54,115 nucleotides of DNA from Paenibacillus sp. FJAT-29882 (GTDB lineage Bacteria; Bacillota; Bacilli; Bacillales; DSM-1321): assembly GCF_001510645.1 (NCBI RefSeq), contig NZ_LMVB01000012.1:1-54115 (forward strand). Reading direction: 5' to 3'. Position 1 is the stretch's first letter. Each line of letters starts with the position of its first letter. Of the stretch, positions 17,592-27,100 are shown piece after piece. The notes under the pieces are model-generated. The model searched no databases, was not told the DNA's origin, and was given only the letters and a program-made list of their open reading frames with translations. A program made the translations under genes and the position numbers.

Positions 17592-18047
17592 TTATCCGCG
17601 TCTTCCTCCTCGGCCTCCACGTTTTGTTTCTGTACTACGTTTAAGAGAAGTTAAGCGGTCTTCGCTATCTTTTAGGAAACGGGTCATTTTTTGCTCAAAA
17701 TTTTCCTTTGGTTGGAAACTTGTTTTTGAGCGGGAGTCTTTGGAACGGTTATCATTTCCTCTTCCTTGACGTGGACGTTGTGAATAAGAAGATTGCGGTT
17801 GTCCCTCAGGTTTATCTTTTGCCTTTTTGATAGATAAGCCAATTTTTCCGTCTTTTTCAACGTTGATGACTTTAACCTCAACTGCATCACCAACTTTAAG
17901 ATGATCATTGATATCTTTTACATAGTTATCGGCAACTTCACTGATATGAACAAGCCCTGTTGAACCTTCGGGTAATTCTACAAACGCACCAAAATTAGTA
18001 ATCCCTGTTACTTTACCTTGTAACTTGCTGCCTACTTCAATTGACAT
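17592..18047 (-). CDS. yabR: S1-domain RNA-binding protein (YabR-like)
   Basis: Residues 1-75 form one S1 OB-fold: VGSKLQGKVTGITNFGAFVEL, the HISEVAD turn, and the closing strands KVINVEKDGKIGLSIKK (given as separate blocks). The rest is a disordered, basic, arginine- and glycine-rich tail ending RGGRGGRRG. It probably binds RNA; the exact function of YabR is not established, to my knowledge. It follows divIC by 79 bases and ends in its own terminator, closing the operon that begins upstream with yabM or mazG. Confidence 0.88.
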   Translation of the reverse strand: MSIEVGSKLQGKVTGITNFGAFVELPEGSTGLVHISEVADNYVKDINDHLKVGDAVEVKVINVEKDGKIGLSIKKAKDKPEGQPQSSYSQRPRQGRGNDNRSKDSRSKTSFQPKENFEQKMTRFLKDSEDRLTSLKRSTETKRGGRGGRRG

Positions 18048-18126
18048 AAAAAAAATGTTCCTCCTTAGAAATGTTAACTATCACTTCATATTATATTATA
18101 ACGAAAGGAAAAAAACAGTGTCAATA

Positions 18127-18525
18127 TTAGTCACCATCGTCTTCTTTTTCAGGCAGATTAAAAATGATCTCCCCTTTTTCAGATAAAAAGTATTCCTTCC
18201 TTGCCAATTTCGCTATATACTCATCATCCTCGAGCCTCATAATTTCCTCTTTTAATAGGTTTTCTGCCTTTTTTAATTGAGCTAACTTACTCTCAACCTG
18301 TTCCATTTCTGTAGTCCCTTTTTCTAGGGCCTCTGCTTGGGAAATAAGCGTAATAGCGGCCAACACTGAAATAATGGCAGCACATAGTCCATAAAAAGTG
18401 AGGCGTCGAATCAATCCGCGTCTCTTTTTTACATTTGTATGCTCTTGCTGCTCACGTTGTAGGACATAGTCTGATTCAATTTTCGCCACTTTCTTTTTTC
18501 GGAGGCTATCCACTTTATTATTCAC
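18127..18525 (-). CDS. divIC: Cell-division protein DivIC (FtsB-like)
   Basis: DivIC is a bitopic divisome protein that pairs with FtsL and DivIB at the septum. The 132-residue sequence has a basic cytoplasmic N-terminus (KKRRGLIRR), one transmembrane segment (about residues 43-65) and then an external leucine-rich coiled coil (about 65-105) that ends in YFLSEKGEIIFNLPE. This is the classic septum-formation initiator layout. It is three bases after yabQ, so clearly cotranscribed. Confidence 0.93.
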   Translation of the reverse strand: MNNKVDSLRKKKVAKIESDYVLQREQQEHTNVKKRRGLIRRLTFYGLCAAIISVLAAITLISQAEALEKGTTEMEQVESKLAQLKKAENLLKEEIMRLEDDEYIAKLARKEYFLSEKGEIIFNLPEKEDDGD

Positions 18526-18528
18526 CCC

Positions 18529-19161
18529 TCACTTTGTTTTATTTCTCCATTTCGTAACGATTACTTTTATAAACTTCTTCATCTTTATAAATATCCCTGT
18601 AATTTCATTATAAAACTTACCGACGTTTTTTGTAACAGCATTCGGCAACTTATTCCAAATAAATAGGAAGATCCAGAAAAAAGGTCGTAAGATTATGTTT
18701 ATAGTCATAAAGATTAAGCGAATGATCCACTTAATAATTGAAAAAAGAATTTTCCCTATACCAAATATCAAAAATACAATCCCTGTTACCAACCATTTTA
18801 CCGGTTGATAAACTAAGAGTTGAATGGATCGCCTTATAAATTTTGCAGTTACAATAACACTCGTAATGAAGGCTTCTAGAATTTTATGATAGCTCTTTTT
18901 CATAAGCGCTTGATATGCAGAAAACCCACAAAGTAATGCAAGGAATAGGTAGAAACGAAACTCCCCTTCATTGATTAAGAATAGGACATAAAAAATGATT
19001 AGGCCTTGTACAATCCAAAAAAGAAAATCATTTAGAAAAACAAACCAGGATTTTCGCTTTGTCCGCTTTAAAAAACGGTTATACGTATCCAGGGCAGCGC
19101 CAAAGCAGCTGCCCATTCCAATCATGGCAAGTAAGGTATAAAATTGAATGGTTAGCGTCAT
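18529..19161 (-). CDS. yabQ: Spore cortex biosynthesis membrane protein YabQ
   Basis: This 210-residue integral membrane protein has about five hydrophobic segments. The N-terminal one contains GMGSCFGAALDTYNRF, a recognisable YabQ feature, and the C-terminal tail is lysine-rich. In B. subtilis YabQ sits in the membrane around the forespore and is required for cortex formation. Its ATG overlaps the yabP stop by four bases and divIC follows after three, so all three are translationally linked. Conservation is otherwise low, so the call rests on topology, motif and context together. Confidence 0.9.
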   Translation of the reverse strand: MTLTIQFYTLLAMIGMGSCFGAALDTYNRFLKRTKRKSWFVFLNDFLFWIVQGLIIFYVLFLINEGEFRFYLFLALLCGFSAYQALMKKSYHKILEAFITSVIVTAKFIRRSIQLLVYQPVKWLVTGIVFLIFGIGKILFSIIKWIIRLIFMTINIILRPFFWIFLFIWNKLPNAVTKNVGKFYNEITGIFIKMKKFIKVIVTKWRNKTK

Positions 19162-19466
19162 TTGAACAGCTTCCCAAAGAACCCTTTTGCCTTTTCCCCT
19201 GTGTGCTCATCTAAATAGACAAGATCGAAAATTTTACCTTTAATAGATACAATGCCTTTTTCTACATCTAAATTTTTCATTTGTAGGTTTTGCCCGCGTA
19301 TTGATAAAAAACCCATACTCGTTTCAAGAAGAAATTCTTCATTATCAAAGCTTTCTACTTGCTTTACTCCAGTAATATCTAACAAACGGCGTCCTCTCAT
19401 GGTGACGTCATGTTCTTGAATTGTTGCTTTTTGATTGTTTTGGACTGGCTCATAATATTGGCTCAT
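19158..19466 (-). CDS. yabP: Sporulation protein YabP
   Basis: This small protein of about 102 residues has the strongly conserved core RGRRLLDITGVKQVESFDNE (residues 24-43) and the C-terminal KNLDVEKGIVSIKGK. It belongs to the YabP/YqfC family of sporulation proteins, made in the mother cell under sigma-E in B. subtilis. I start at the second ATG (19466), which lies six bases past GAGGG; the first ATG abuts it. It overlaps yabQ by four bases. The biochemical role is unknown. Confidence 0.92.
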   Translation of the reverse strand: MSQYYEPVQNNQKATIQEHDVTMRGRRLLDITGVKQVESFDNEEFLLETSMGFLSIRGQNLQMKNLDVEKGIVSIKGKIFDLVYLDEHTGEKAKGFFGKLFK

Positions 19467-19548
19467 CTTCATCCCTCACAATAGAACGTTTTGTACATGT
19501 TTATGTGAGTTGGACAAAGATTAGAACAAGCCTGACGATCCGATTATT

Positions 19549-19818
19549 TTACTCGCCACCTAGTTTCTCTTCCTTTAGGACTGTGTACATATTGGCTGCT
19601 TCTTCTTTTTTTGTTGACTCCTGTATTTTTTCAATTCGGACCGTAACCCGCTTTTGTCCAAATTGAATAGCTAGCTCATCGCCCTCTTTGACATTGGAAC
19701 TTGCCTTAGCTGGAGTACCATTAATACTGATGCGCCCTTTATCGGCCACTTCTTTAGCAAGTGTACGGCGCTTTATTAAACGTGATATTTTCATAAACTT
19801 ATCAAGTCTCATCGACAT
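19549..19818 (-). CDS. rqcP: RqcP, ribosome quality-control S4-domain protein
   Basis: RqcP (YabO) binds stalled 50S subunits carrying peptidyl-tRNA and works with RqcH in C-terminal alanine tailing. The protein of about 89 residues is mostly an S4 RNA-binding domain: MRLDKFMKISRLIKRRT, then the characteristic RISINGTPAKASSNVKEGD. The ATG at 19818 (MSMRLDK) is nine bases from GGAG. The repeat R2 copy at 19837-19970 fills the space up to the mazG stop, so the insertion ends right before this ribosome-binding site. Confidence 0.93.
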   Translation of the reverse strand: MSMRLDKFMKISRLIKRRTLAKEVADKGRISINGTPAKASSNVKEGDELAIQFGQKRVTVRIEKIQESTKKEEAANMYTVLKEEKLGGE

Positions 19819-19836
19819 AGAAATTCTCTCCTTCAC

Positions 19837-19970
19837 TTATAGGGGTTGTTCAAAAAAGTCCGGTAAATACAGCTTTCGAACTTCTTCGTCGCTCTGCCTC
19901 TCCGGTCCTCTCGAGATGCGCTCCTCGAACTTCTCGGCTCTTTTTATCCTCCTTTTTGAACACACACTTA
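19837..19970 (+). repeat. Repeat R2 copy 1 (MITE-like), mazG-rqcP gap
   Basis: The element runs from AGGGGTTGTTCAAAAAAGTC to CTCCTTTTTGAACACACACT. The termini are inverted around the shared GTTCAAAAAG core, and ACTTATA occurs at both ends. Its right end overlaps the mazG stop codon. Size and ends match the copies at 27680-27791 and 28181-28319. It contains no open frame of note. Confidence 0.75.
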
Positions 19971-21437
19971 TAATCCCTTAGATTTTGCTTCCTCCCAATA
20001 TTGATCAAGCTCATTAAGCGTATAGTCAGCAAATTCTTTTCTCTCATTTTGAATACACTCTTCAATATATGTAAATCGGTTATAGAACTTCTGATTAGCT
20101 GCATGTACTGCTTCTTCGGCTTGAATCCCATAAAAACGGGTAACGTTAACAAGAGCAAAGAATAGATCACCCAATTCCATTCTTAGAGCAGCCTCATCCC
20201 CTTGATCCATTTCGGTTTCTACTTCGATGATTTCTTCTTTAACCTTTTTCCATGCTTCTGCAACTTCATTCCAATCAAAGCCTACTTTTGCTGCTCGTTT
20301 TTGATATTCATGCGCACGGATTAAATTAGGAATTGATTTGCCAACATCGTCAAGTAATGATTTATGAGTAAATCCAGCCTGTTCTTTTTCTTCTTTTTTA
20401 ATTTGCTGCCAATTTCTCAGAACATCTTCTTCCCCACTTACTTCGATATCCCCAAACACATGTGGATGACGGCGAATCATTTTTGAAGAGATACCTTCTA
20501 TTACATCTTCAATAGTAAACATCCCCTCGTCTTCACCAATTTGGGCGTGTAGGAAGACTTGCAGGAGTACATCTCCTAATTCAGCTATGATTTCATCTTC
20601 ATCTTGTTTGTCGATGGCATCAATTAATTCATACGTTTCTTCGATTAAATACTGTTTCAAGCTTTCATGCGTTTGTTTTATATCCCACGGACAACCATTT
20701 GGTCCTCTTAATTGTGCAATAATTTTCCTAAAAGTAGAAAATTCGCGGTATTGCTTGTTTATTTCTTTGACAGGTGGAACATAGACACTCGTCAGATTAC
20801 TTAATTCCATTTCATGATCGAGCTCATAAAGAGGTAGTTTTTTTACCGATTCCATTTCGCTACCAGCTGCGGTAACAAGATAAACATCGTGATCATCAGG
20901 CAATTTTTCCATAAGTGTCAGCTTAACATTCGATGCAATAAACGGATCATATACTTGTCCAATTATCATATGCTGATTGATATGTAAATCGTCTTTCTCG
21001 AGTGCTGTTCCATCAAGAAGTTGGAATCCTTCAATTGGGTCAATCTTCACTGATTGAAACAACGCATCAAGAAAGCTTTGACCACCTTCTATTTTAACAG
21101 ATATTCCACATTTTGGTCCCTCTTCAATAAGAATCTGTACCGTTTTTTCAGCAACCATTGGATGGCCTGGCACAGCATAAAGTACCGCTTCGACTGAAGC
21201 CTGCTTAAGCAATGTCTCGGCGATCTCCTCATAGACCTTTTCAAATGTATCATGCTTTTCATAAACATCATCAAAGCTGATGAATGAAACACCTTCATTC
21301 AACAGTTCATTTATGACAGGATGTTCCATCGTTCGCACAAAACAGGAAGATGCTCCTTTAAGTTTTTTATAAATGCCATAAGGAAGCTGGTCTAAATCAC
21401 CTGCACCAAGGCCTATTATCACAATATCGTTTACCAT
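19968..21437 (-). CDS. mazG: Two-domain tetrapyrrole-methylase-like / MazG nucleotide pyrophosphohydrolase (YabN-like)
   Basis: The fusion protein has an N-terminal SAM-dependent tetrapyrrole methylase-like domain (VIIGLGAGDLDQLP, then YAVPGHPMVAEK) over about 220 residues. The C-terminal MazG domain follows, with metal-binding EETYELIDAIDK and ELGDVLLQVFLHAQ. MazG enzymes hydrolyse nucleoside triphosphates to monophosphates; the methylase part is of unproven function in this family. The ATG at 21437 is one base past the yabM stop and has GAGGAG upstream; the longer frame's 12 extra residues overlap yabM. The stop codon lies inside the terminal repeat of R2. Confidence 0.93.
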   Translation of the reverse strand: MVNDIVIIGLGAGDLDQLPYGIYKKLKGASSCFVRTMEHPVINELLNEGVSFISFDDVYEKHDTFEKVYEEIAETLLKQASVEAVLYAVPGHPMVAEKTVQILIEEGPKCGISVKIEGGQSFLDALFQSVKIDPIEGFQLLDGTALEKDDLHINQHMIIGQVYDPFIASNVKLTLMEKLPDDHDVYLVTAAGSEMESVKKLPLYELDHEMELSNLTSVYVPPVKEINKQYREFSTFRKIIAQLRGPNGCPWDIKQTHESLKQYLIEETYELIDAIDKQDEDEIIAELGDVLLQVFLHAQIGEDEGMFTIEDVIEGISSKMIRRHPHVFGDIEVSGEEDVLRNWQQIKKEEKEQAGFTHKSLLDDVGKSIPNLIRAHEYQKRAAKVGFDWNEVAEAWKKVKEEIIEVETEMDQGDEAALRMELGDLFFALVNVTRFYGIQAEEAVHAANQKFYNRFTYIEECIQNERKEFADYTLNELDQYWEEAKSKGL

Positions 21438-21438
21438 T

Positions 21439-23046
21439 TTATTGATACTCCTCTTTATGTAAATATGTAACAAGCTTTTCTCCTAACGGAAGACGAAGAA
21501 GCTCATTCTTTGTAAATAGCCCGGTCTTAAGGATACTGTATATAAACAGGATTCCTCCGAGGCTTGCACCAGTTAAAGCTTGGACACTAGAAATGGATCG
21601 GCCTGAAAGCTGGAAAAGTTGAAATAGCTGATTATACACCATCAACGTCACAACCATAGTAACCGTTGCTCCTATGATAATATATACACTGTTTTTTTCA
21701 AACAAAGGCATACTAACTTTTGTTTGTAGAAATATAGCTAGCAATAGTGCCATCAATACGAAACTAAGAACAGTTGCAACAGCCGCTCCTGTGATCGAGT
21801 AATGAGGTACGAGCAGTCTGTTAAGACTCCATTTACAAACAAGACCAAAACCAACTACCACAACTGGCGCCCACGTATACCCCATACTTTGCAAAATTGC
21901 CGATTGGGCCATAATAACCGATGTAAACAAAATGGAGACGGCTAATATCGCAAGAGTACCAGACCCTTTCATGTCAGTGAATAGCATGATATTTACCGGT
22001 TTAATCAGGCAAATTAATCCACTAGAAGCAGCCACTCCAACAGAGGCGCTAACTTTTAATGTAAGACTTATTTTGTTTACCAGCTCCTCCTTATCCCCTT
22101 TTTTCATAGCGAAAGAGATGATCGGGATCATTGTCAGTGATAGAGACGTAGCAATAACCGTTCCAAGCTGGATAAGTGGCTGACCACGGTCGTATACACC
22201 TTTCCACTCTTTTGCCTCAGTAGCACCTAAGCCAATTTCTCGCAATAGATTATAAAGTTGCAGAGAATCGACAAGCTGAATGAGTACGAGAATTAACCCT
22301 GTCATGCAAAAAGAAAAACCTTGAAAGATTAGAGCTTTCATGATGAATGGGAAATGCCTAAATTCCAAAGGTGCCTTTTTCAGGTTCAACCATTCTTTTC
22401 TTAAAATAATGAAACCTAAAAGAATGAATAAACCTGTCCCCCCCCCTGTTACAGAGCCAAAAACAGCACCTGTACCCGCTTCATATAAGGAAGAACCGTG
22501 TCGAATAAGGAATAATGACAGCAACAAGATAGTAGCGACTCTTATGAGCTGCTCGAATACTTGGGATAAGGCAGTTGGAATCATATTTCCTTGTCCTTGA
22601 TAATACCCCCTGATTACTGAAGTAGCAGGCATTAGTAAAAAAGAAAACGCGATGATTTTCAAGAGCCCTGTTAACTGTGGATCACCCATGACAGCTGCAA
22701 TTAAATCTGCAAAGAAAAATAAGCCACCAAACATCACTATTCCTAATGCTCCAAGTATAACCAACGAACTCATAAGAATTTCGTTAGTAGAAAAACCTTC
22801 TTCAGAATCATTACGTTCTGCCAGCAACTTTGATATGACCGCAGGAAACCCCACAGTTGACAATGTTAAAACAATCCCATAAAAGGGATACACTTGCTGA
22901 TAAATATAAAAACCTATATCTCCAGCTATATTTTGATATGGAATGCGATAAGCAGCACTTAATACCTTCACGATAAGGCTGGCTATACTTAATATTAACG
23001 CTCCTCGTACGAGCTCTCTTGTTGTCTTCAAAGGCCCTCCAACCAT
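21439..23046 (-). CDS. yabM: MATE/MviN-type polysaccharide flippase (YabM, SpoVB-like)
   Basis: This 535-residue polytopic protein has about fourteen hydrophobic segments and belongs to the polysaccharide transporter branch of the MOP superfamily, which includes SpoVB and MurJ. The N-terminus (ELVRGALILSIASLIVKV) and RGYYQGQGNMIPTALSQV around residue 150 are typical. It probably flips a lipid-linked precursor; the substrate is unknown. It is directly coupled to mazG. Part of repeat R1 lies just upstream and may supply part of the promoter (TATAAT on the minus strand at about 23078-23086). Confidence 0.88.
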   Translation of the reverse strand: MVGGPLKTTRELVRGALILSIASLIVKVLSAAYRIPYQNIAGDIGFYIYQQVYPFYGIVLTLSTVGFPAVISKLLAERNDSEEGFSTNEILMSSLVILGALGIVMFGGLFFFADLIAAVMGDPQLTGLLKIIAFSFLLMPATSVIRGYYQGQGNMIPTALSQVFEQLIRVATILLLSLFLIRHGSSLYEAGTGAVFGSVTGGGTGLFILLGFIILRKEWLNLKKAPLEFRHFPFIMKALIFQGFSFCMTGLILVLIQLVDSLQLYNLLREIGLGATEAKEWKGVYDRGQPLIQLGTVIATSLSLTMIPIISFAMKKGDKEELVNKISLTLKVSASVGVAASSGLICLIKPVNIMLFTDMKGSGTLAILAVSILFTSVIMAQSAILQSMGYTWAPVVVVGFGLVCKWSLNRLLVPHYSITGAAVATVLSFVLMALLLAIFLQTKVSMPLFEKNSVYIIIGATVTMVVTLMVYNQLFQLFQLSGRSISSVQALTGASLGGILFIYSILKTGLFTKNELLRLPLGEKLVTYLHKEEYQ

Positions 23047-23088
23047 CTAAAGAACCCCTTCCACACATATGTGGTTGTATTATAGCAT

Positions 23089-23241
23089 AAAGTGACACTT
23101 CTATCAGTGAGGGCTTTTCATCCCCAATTATGGTTAGTTGAACCAATCGGGGTTTTACAGGCTGTTTAATCACTACCTATTCTTCCCTAATTCTCCAACA
23201 AAGGTTGAGATAGGATTATTACAGCCTGTTAAACCGGGATA
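23089..23241 (+). repeat. Repeat R1, full copy A
   Basis: It begins ATAAAGTGACACTTCTATCA and ends ACCGGGATAAAG. The second stem is ACAGGCTGT (23157-23165) with ACAGCCTGT (23221-23229), a perfect 9-bp pairing that differs at two pairs from the equivalent stem in the 45682 copy. Confidence 0.8.
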
Positions 23242-23294
23242 AAGTGACACTTCTATCAGTGGAGGCTTTTCATCCCCACTTATGGTTAGTCCCG
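23240..23294 (+). repeat. Repeat R1, truncated tandem copy
   Basis: Immediately after copy A the left-end sequence repeats (AAAGTGACACTTCTATCAGT, then CATCCCCACTTATGGTTAG) and breaks off after the first hairpin. The junction shares GGGATAAAG. Confidence 0.75.
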
Positions 23295-23331
23295 TTCTAC
23301 TGTCAGTTCCTTTTTTTAGTCTCCAGACACA

Positions 23332-23362
23332 TAAAAAGGACAGCAGCACGCCGTCCTTTTTA
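23332..23362 (-). terminator. Terminator of spoVT
   Basis: A 10-bp stem (TAAAAAGGAC with GTCCTTTTTA) lies 26 bases past the spoVT stop, with T residues in its 3' arm on the minus strand. Confidence 0.85.
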
Positions 23363-23387
23363 ATATTTGTATAATGCCTGGCTTATA

Positions 23388-23924
23388 TTATTGTTCCATT
23401 TGTCTAGCTAAGAAGCTTGCTGCTGTTTCTACCGCTTTATGTTCTACTTCTCCTACCGTTTCTTCTTTAGAGAAGATCACAACAGCTCCAATTGGATCTC
23501 CATTGGCAACAATGGGAGCCACTGTATATGATTGAACTTCTTCATCATTGGAATCGACAAATGAGACTTGTGATTTTGCTGTATTGATCACTGAATTACG
23601 ATCATCCATCGTTTTTTCAATAAAATCACTTACATTTTTGTTTAAATAATCTTTTTTTGAGCCTCCTGCAACTGTGATATATGTATCACGGTCACAAATT
23701 AATACAGGATTACCCAAGCTATCAAATAAGGCCTCTGCATATTCCTTTGCAAAGTCTCCTAGTTCACTAATCGGTGAATATTTTTTTAAAATAACTTCTC
23801 CATCTCGGTCTACAAAGATTTCCAAGGGATCTCCTTCACGAATACGCAAGGTTCTGCGAATTTCTTTCGGGATTACCACTCTTCCTAAATCATCAATTCG
23901 GCGAACTATACCAGTTGCTTTCAT
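23388..23924 (-). CDS. spoVT: Stage V sporulation protein T, AbrB-type regulator
   Basis: SpoVT is a forespore transcription factor that modulates sigma-G-dependent genes. The N-terminal swapped-hairpin AbrB domain begins MKATGIVRRIDDLGRVVIPK, and a C-terminal GAF-like domain follows (SYTVAPIVANGDPIGAVVIFS). I start at 23924 with GAGG nine bases upstream; the eight extra N-terminal residues of the longer frame are not in the family. Length (178) and both domains match B. subtilis closely. It lies between mfd and yabM. It shares its N-terminal fold with AbrB, encoded at 46021-46308. Confidence 0.97.
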   Translation of the reverse strand: MKATGIVRRIDDLGRVVIPKEIRRTLRIREGDPLEIFVDRDGEVILKKYSPISELGDFAKEYAEALFDSLGNPVLICDRDTYITVAGGSKKDYLNKNVSDFIEKTMDDRNSVINTAKSQVSFVDSNDEEVQSYTVAPIVANGDPIGAVVIFSKEETVGEVEHKAVETAASFLARQMEQ

Positions 23925-24103
23925 CTTATGTTGCCTCACTTTCATCAAAATTGATTTCCTAATAATGACTTCGTATTTAAGACAAAATCATCATCGACCT
24001 TGAATATAGTATTTTTCTAATGGAAAGTTCTATACACTTTGAAAAAATTTTTCTTTATTTCCTTAAAAAATTACTTTATCGACGATTTACCCATTTCTCC
24101 TAA

Positions 24104-27100
24104 TTATTGATTCATCGTTTGATTTTCTTTATTAACATGCTGTAAACCCATCACTAGTTCGAATAGTATGCTTAACCATTTGTCATGGTCCATACCTTTT
24201 AGATAAAGCACAAGCTTCATTCGATTCCCTTCCATACCTAGTCCAACTGCACGACCAAACTTCGAACTCAAAAGGAATACTTTTTGTCCATCTATTTTAC
24301 TGCTTTCTTGTTCTGAGATAAAAATTGTGATTTCCTGCTTCAATTGCTTAATGCTTTCAACAGATGCAAGACTCGCATACACTTTGATTTCTGAAATTAA
24401 CAATAAATAGGCTACTTCCGGTGGATAGTCCCCAAAACGATCGACGATTTCTTCTTTCAATTCATCTAAATCCTCTAGGGAAGAGATACCTCTAAATCGT
24501 TTATACATTTCGATCTTTAGATGTCCATCAGAAATATACGTATCAGGGATATATGCATCCACATCCACATCGATTTCAAGTGTTGATTTCTCTTCAGCCG
24601 GTTTATCATTCCTTTTTGCTTCCACAGCTTCTTTGAGCATTTCCGAGAATAAGTCGAATCCAACAGAATCAATGAAGCCGTGTTGCTGAGACCCTAACAA
24701 GTTTCCTGCTCCTCGGATTGATAAATCACGCATGGCAATTTTGAAACCTGAACCTAGTTCTGTAAATTCTTTAATCGATTGAAGACGCTTCTCAGCTACT
24801 TCCGTCAAGACCTTGTCCTTTCGATAGGTAAAAAATGCATAGGCAATCCGATTTGAACGTCCTACTCGGCCTCTTAGCTGATAAAGCTGAGAAAGACCCA
24901 TTCGATCAGCGTCATGTACAATTAATGTATTCACATTTGGAATATCAACACCAGTTTCGATAATCGTTGTACTGACTAACACATCGTACTCGCCTTCTAG
25001 GAAACCAAGCATGACCGCTTCTAATTCTTGTTCTGTCATACGGCCATGAGCATAGGTGACTCGGGCATCTGGCACTAACATGGAAATTTCTTCTGCTTTT
25101 CTAGCTATATCCTCTACCCGATTATACAGAAAGTAAACCTGTCCCCCTCTTGCCATCTCTCTTTCAATTGCCTCAGTAACTAAAACGCCGTTGTACTCCA
25201 TCACATAGGTCTGGATTGGAAAACGGTTCTCCGGTGGCGTTTCAATGACAGATAAATCCCTAACACCAAGCATGGACATATGCAATGTGCGCGGAATAGG
25301 CGTCGCTGTTAATGTCAATACATCTACATTTGTTTTAAGCTTCTTGATTTTCTCTTTATGTGTAACACCAAAACGTTGTTCTTCATCAATAATAAGTAAG
25401 CCGAGATCACGGTATTCAATATCCTTTGATAACAGTCGGTGCGTTCCGACAACGATATCAATCGTGCCCGCTTTCAGGCCTTTCATCGTTTCAGTTTGCT
25501 GCTTCCTTGTTCGGAAACGGCTCAATAGCCCAATATTAATCGGATATTCTTGGAATCGTTCACGAAGTGTTTCAAAGTGCTGCTGAGCAAGGATTGTCGT
25601 TGGTACTAGAAAGGCTACTTGCTTTCCATCAGCCATTGCTTTGAAGGCAGCGCGAATCGCCACTTCTGTCTTTCCATATCCCACATCACCACACAACAAA
25701 CGATCCATCGGTCTTTCACGTTCCATGTCTATCTTTATCTCATGTATGGAACGTAACTGATCATCGGTTTCGTTATAGGCAAATGCACTTTCGAATTCAC
25801 GTTGCATATCCCCGTCTGGAGAGAAGGCATATCCCTTTGCTTCTTCCCGCTCTGCATATAATTTAATAAGATCATCTGCTATATCTTGAACAGAGGATTG
25901 AACTTTGTTTTTTACTCGCTTCCAATCGCTTCCGCCCAATTTATAGAGCTTCGGTTCCTTACCTTCTGAGCCTACATATTTCTGAACTAGATTAATCTGA
26001 TCTACTGGTACATATAATTTATCATCAGCTTGATAGCGAAGATGCAAATAATCCTTATGAATGCCATTAATCGAAAGCGTCTCGATACCTAGGTATTTTC
26101 CTATCCCGTGGTTAACATGAACTACATAATCTCCCACTTTCAATTCTGAATAGCTTTTAATCCGTTCAGCATTTGAGAGCTTTTGACGTCTTGTCGACTT
26201 TTTCGATTTTTTATTAAATAATTCCTGCTCCGTGATCACCGCATATTTTTGAAGTGGTAATTCAAATCCTGTGTTCAGACTGCCTTTAAGTATTTGAACC
26301 TTTCCCGGTAATATCTTGCTCGAATCAGAAAGTTCCGCAGCGTCAATATCATAATCTGCCAAAACACCTACTAGCTTTTTTACCCGTTCATTGTCAGGGC
26401 CTAAAATGACAACTGCATATTTTCCTTTTTTCCAACGTTCTATTTCAGTTTTAAAAACATTCATTTGTCCATGAAAATTTTGCATTTGCTTACATGTGAA
26501 ATTCAAAATATTTTGTGGGTTTGTATGCGGTATATGACGCAAAAACAATGATAAGTAAATCAACTTTTGCTTTGATTGCGCGAAAAGCTCAGGGAGCTTA
26601 TGCGAGATTTGTATATCATGAACAATTTTTCCCGCTTCGAGCAAACTTGTGTACCATTCCGCTTCCTCTTTTTCAAGCGTATCGTTAATCTCCTGAATTC
26701 GACTAATTTCATCAAGGATAATCAGCCCATTACCGGGCATGTAATCTAGCAAACTAGTAGGATTTTCATAAGCAAGACTTAAATATTTAAAGACTTGTTC
26801 GGGTCTTTTCCCCGTTTTCAACTGCTCTAGCTCGTACGAAATCGTTTGCAGCATTTGTTCCTTAGCCTTATCATTTTTTATCTTTGTTAAACTTTTGCTT
26901 AATTTACCATCAAGTGATTCGATGATTCTTTCATAATGTTCAGACTCCAATAGACTTTCAGTCACCGGGCCAATCTTTACATGGTCAAGTTTATTAAGTG
27001 AACGTTGATTTTCAAGAGAGAACGTACGGATTGAATCAATTTCTGTATCAAATAACTCAATCCGAATTGGATTGGGCTCTGTTATCGGATAAATATCAAT

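Larger units (their letters stand above)
23047..23387. other. Intergenic region spoVT-yabM with tandem R1 repeats
   Basis: This 341-base gap holds the spoVT terminator (23332-23362), a full R1 copy (23089-23241) and a second, truncated R1 copy abutting it (23240-23294). The short palindrome CACATATGTG lies near the yabM start. No gene is visible. Confidence 0.75.

Noticed and set aside
23949..24103. sigma-G promoter for spoVT
   Set aside because: CATTATTA could be a -10, but I found no -35 with correct spacing.
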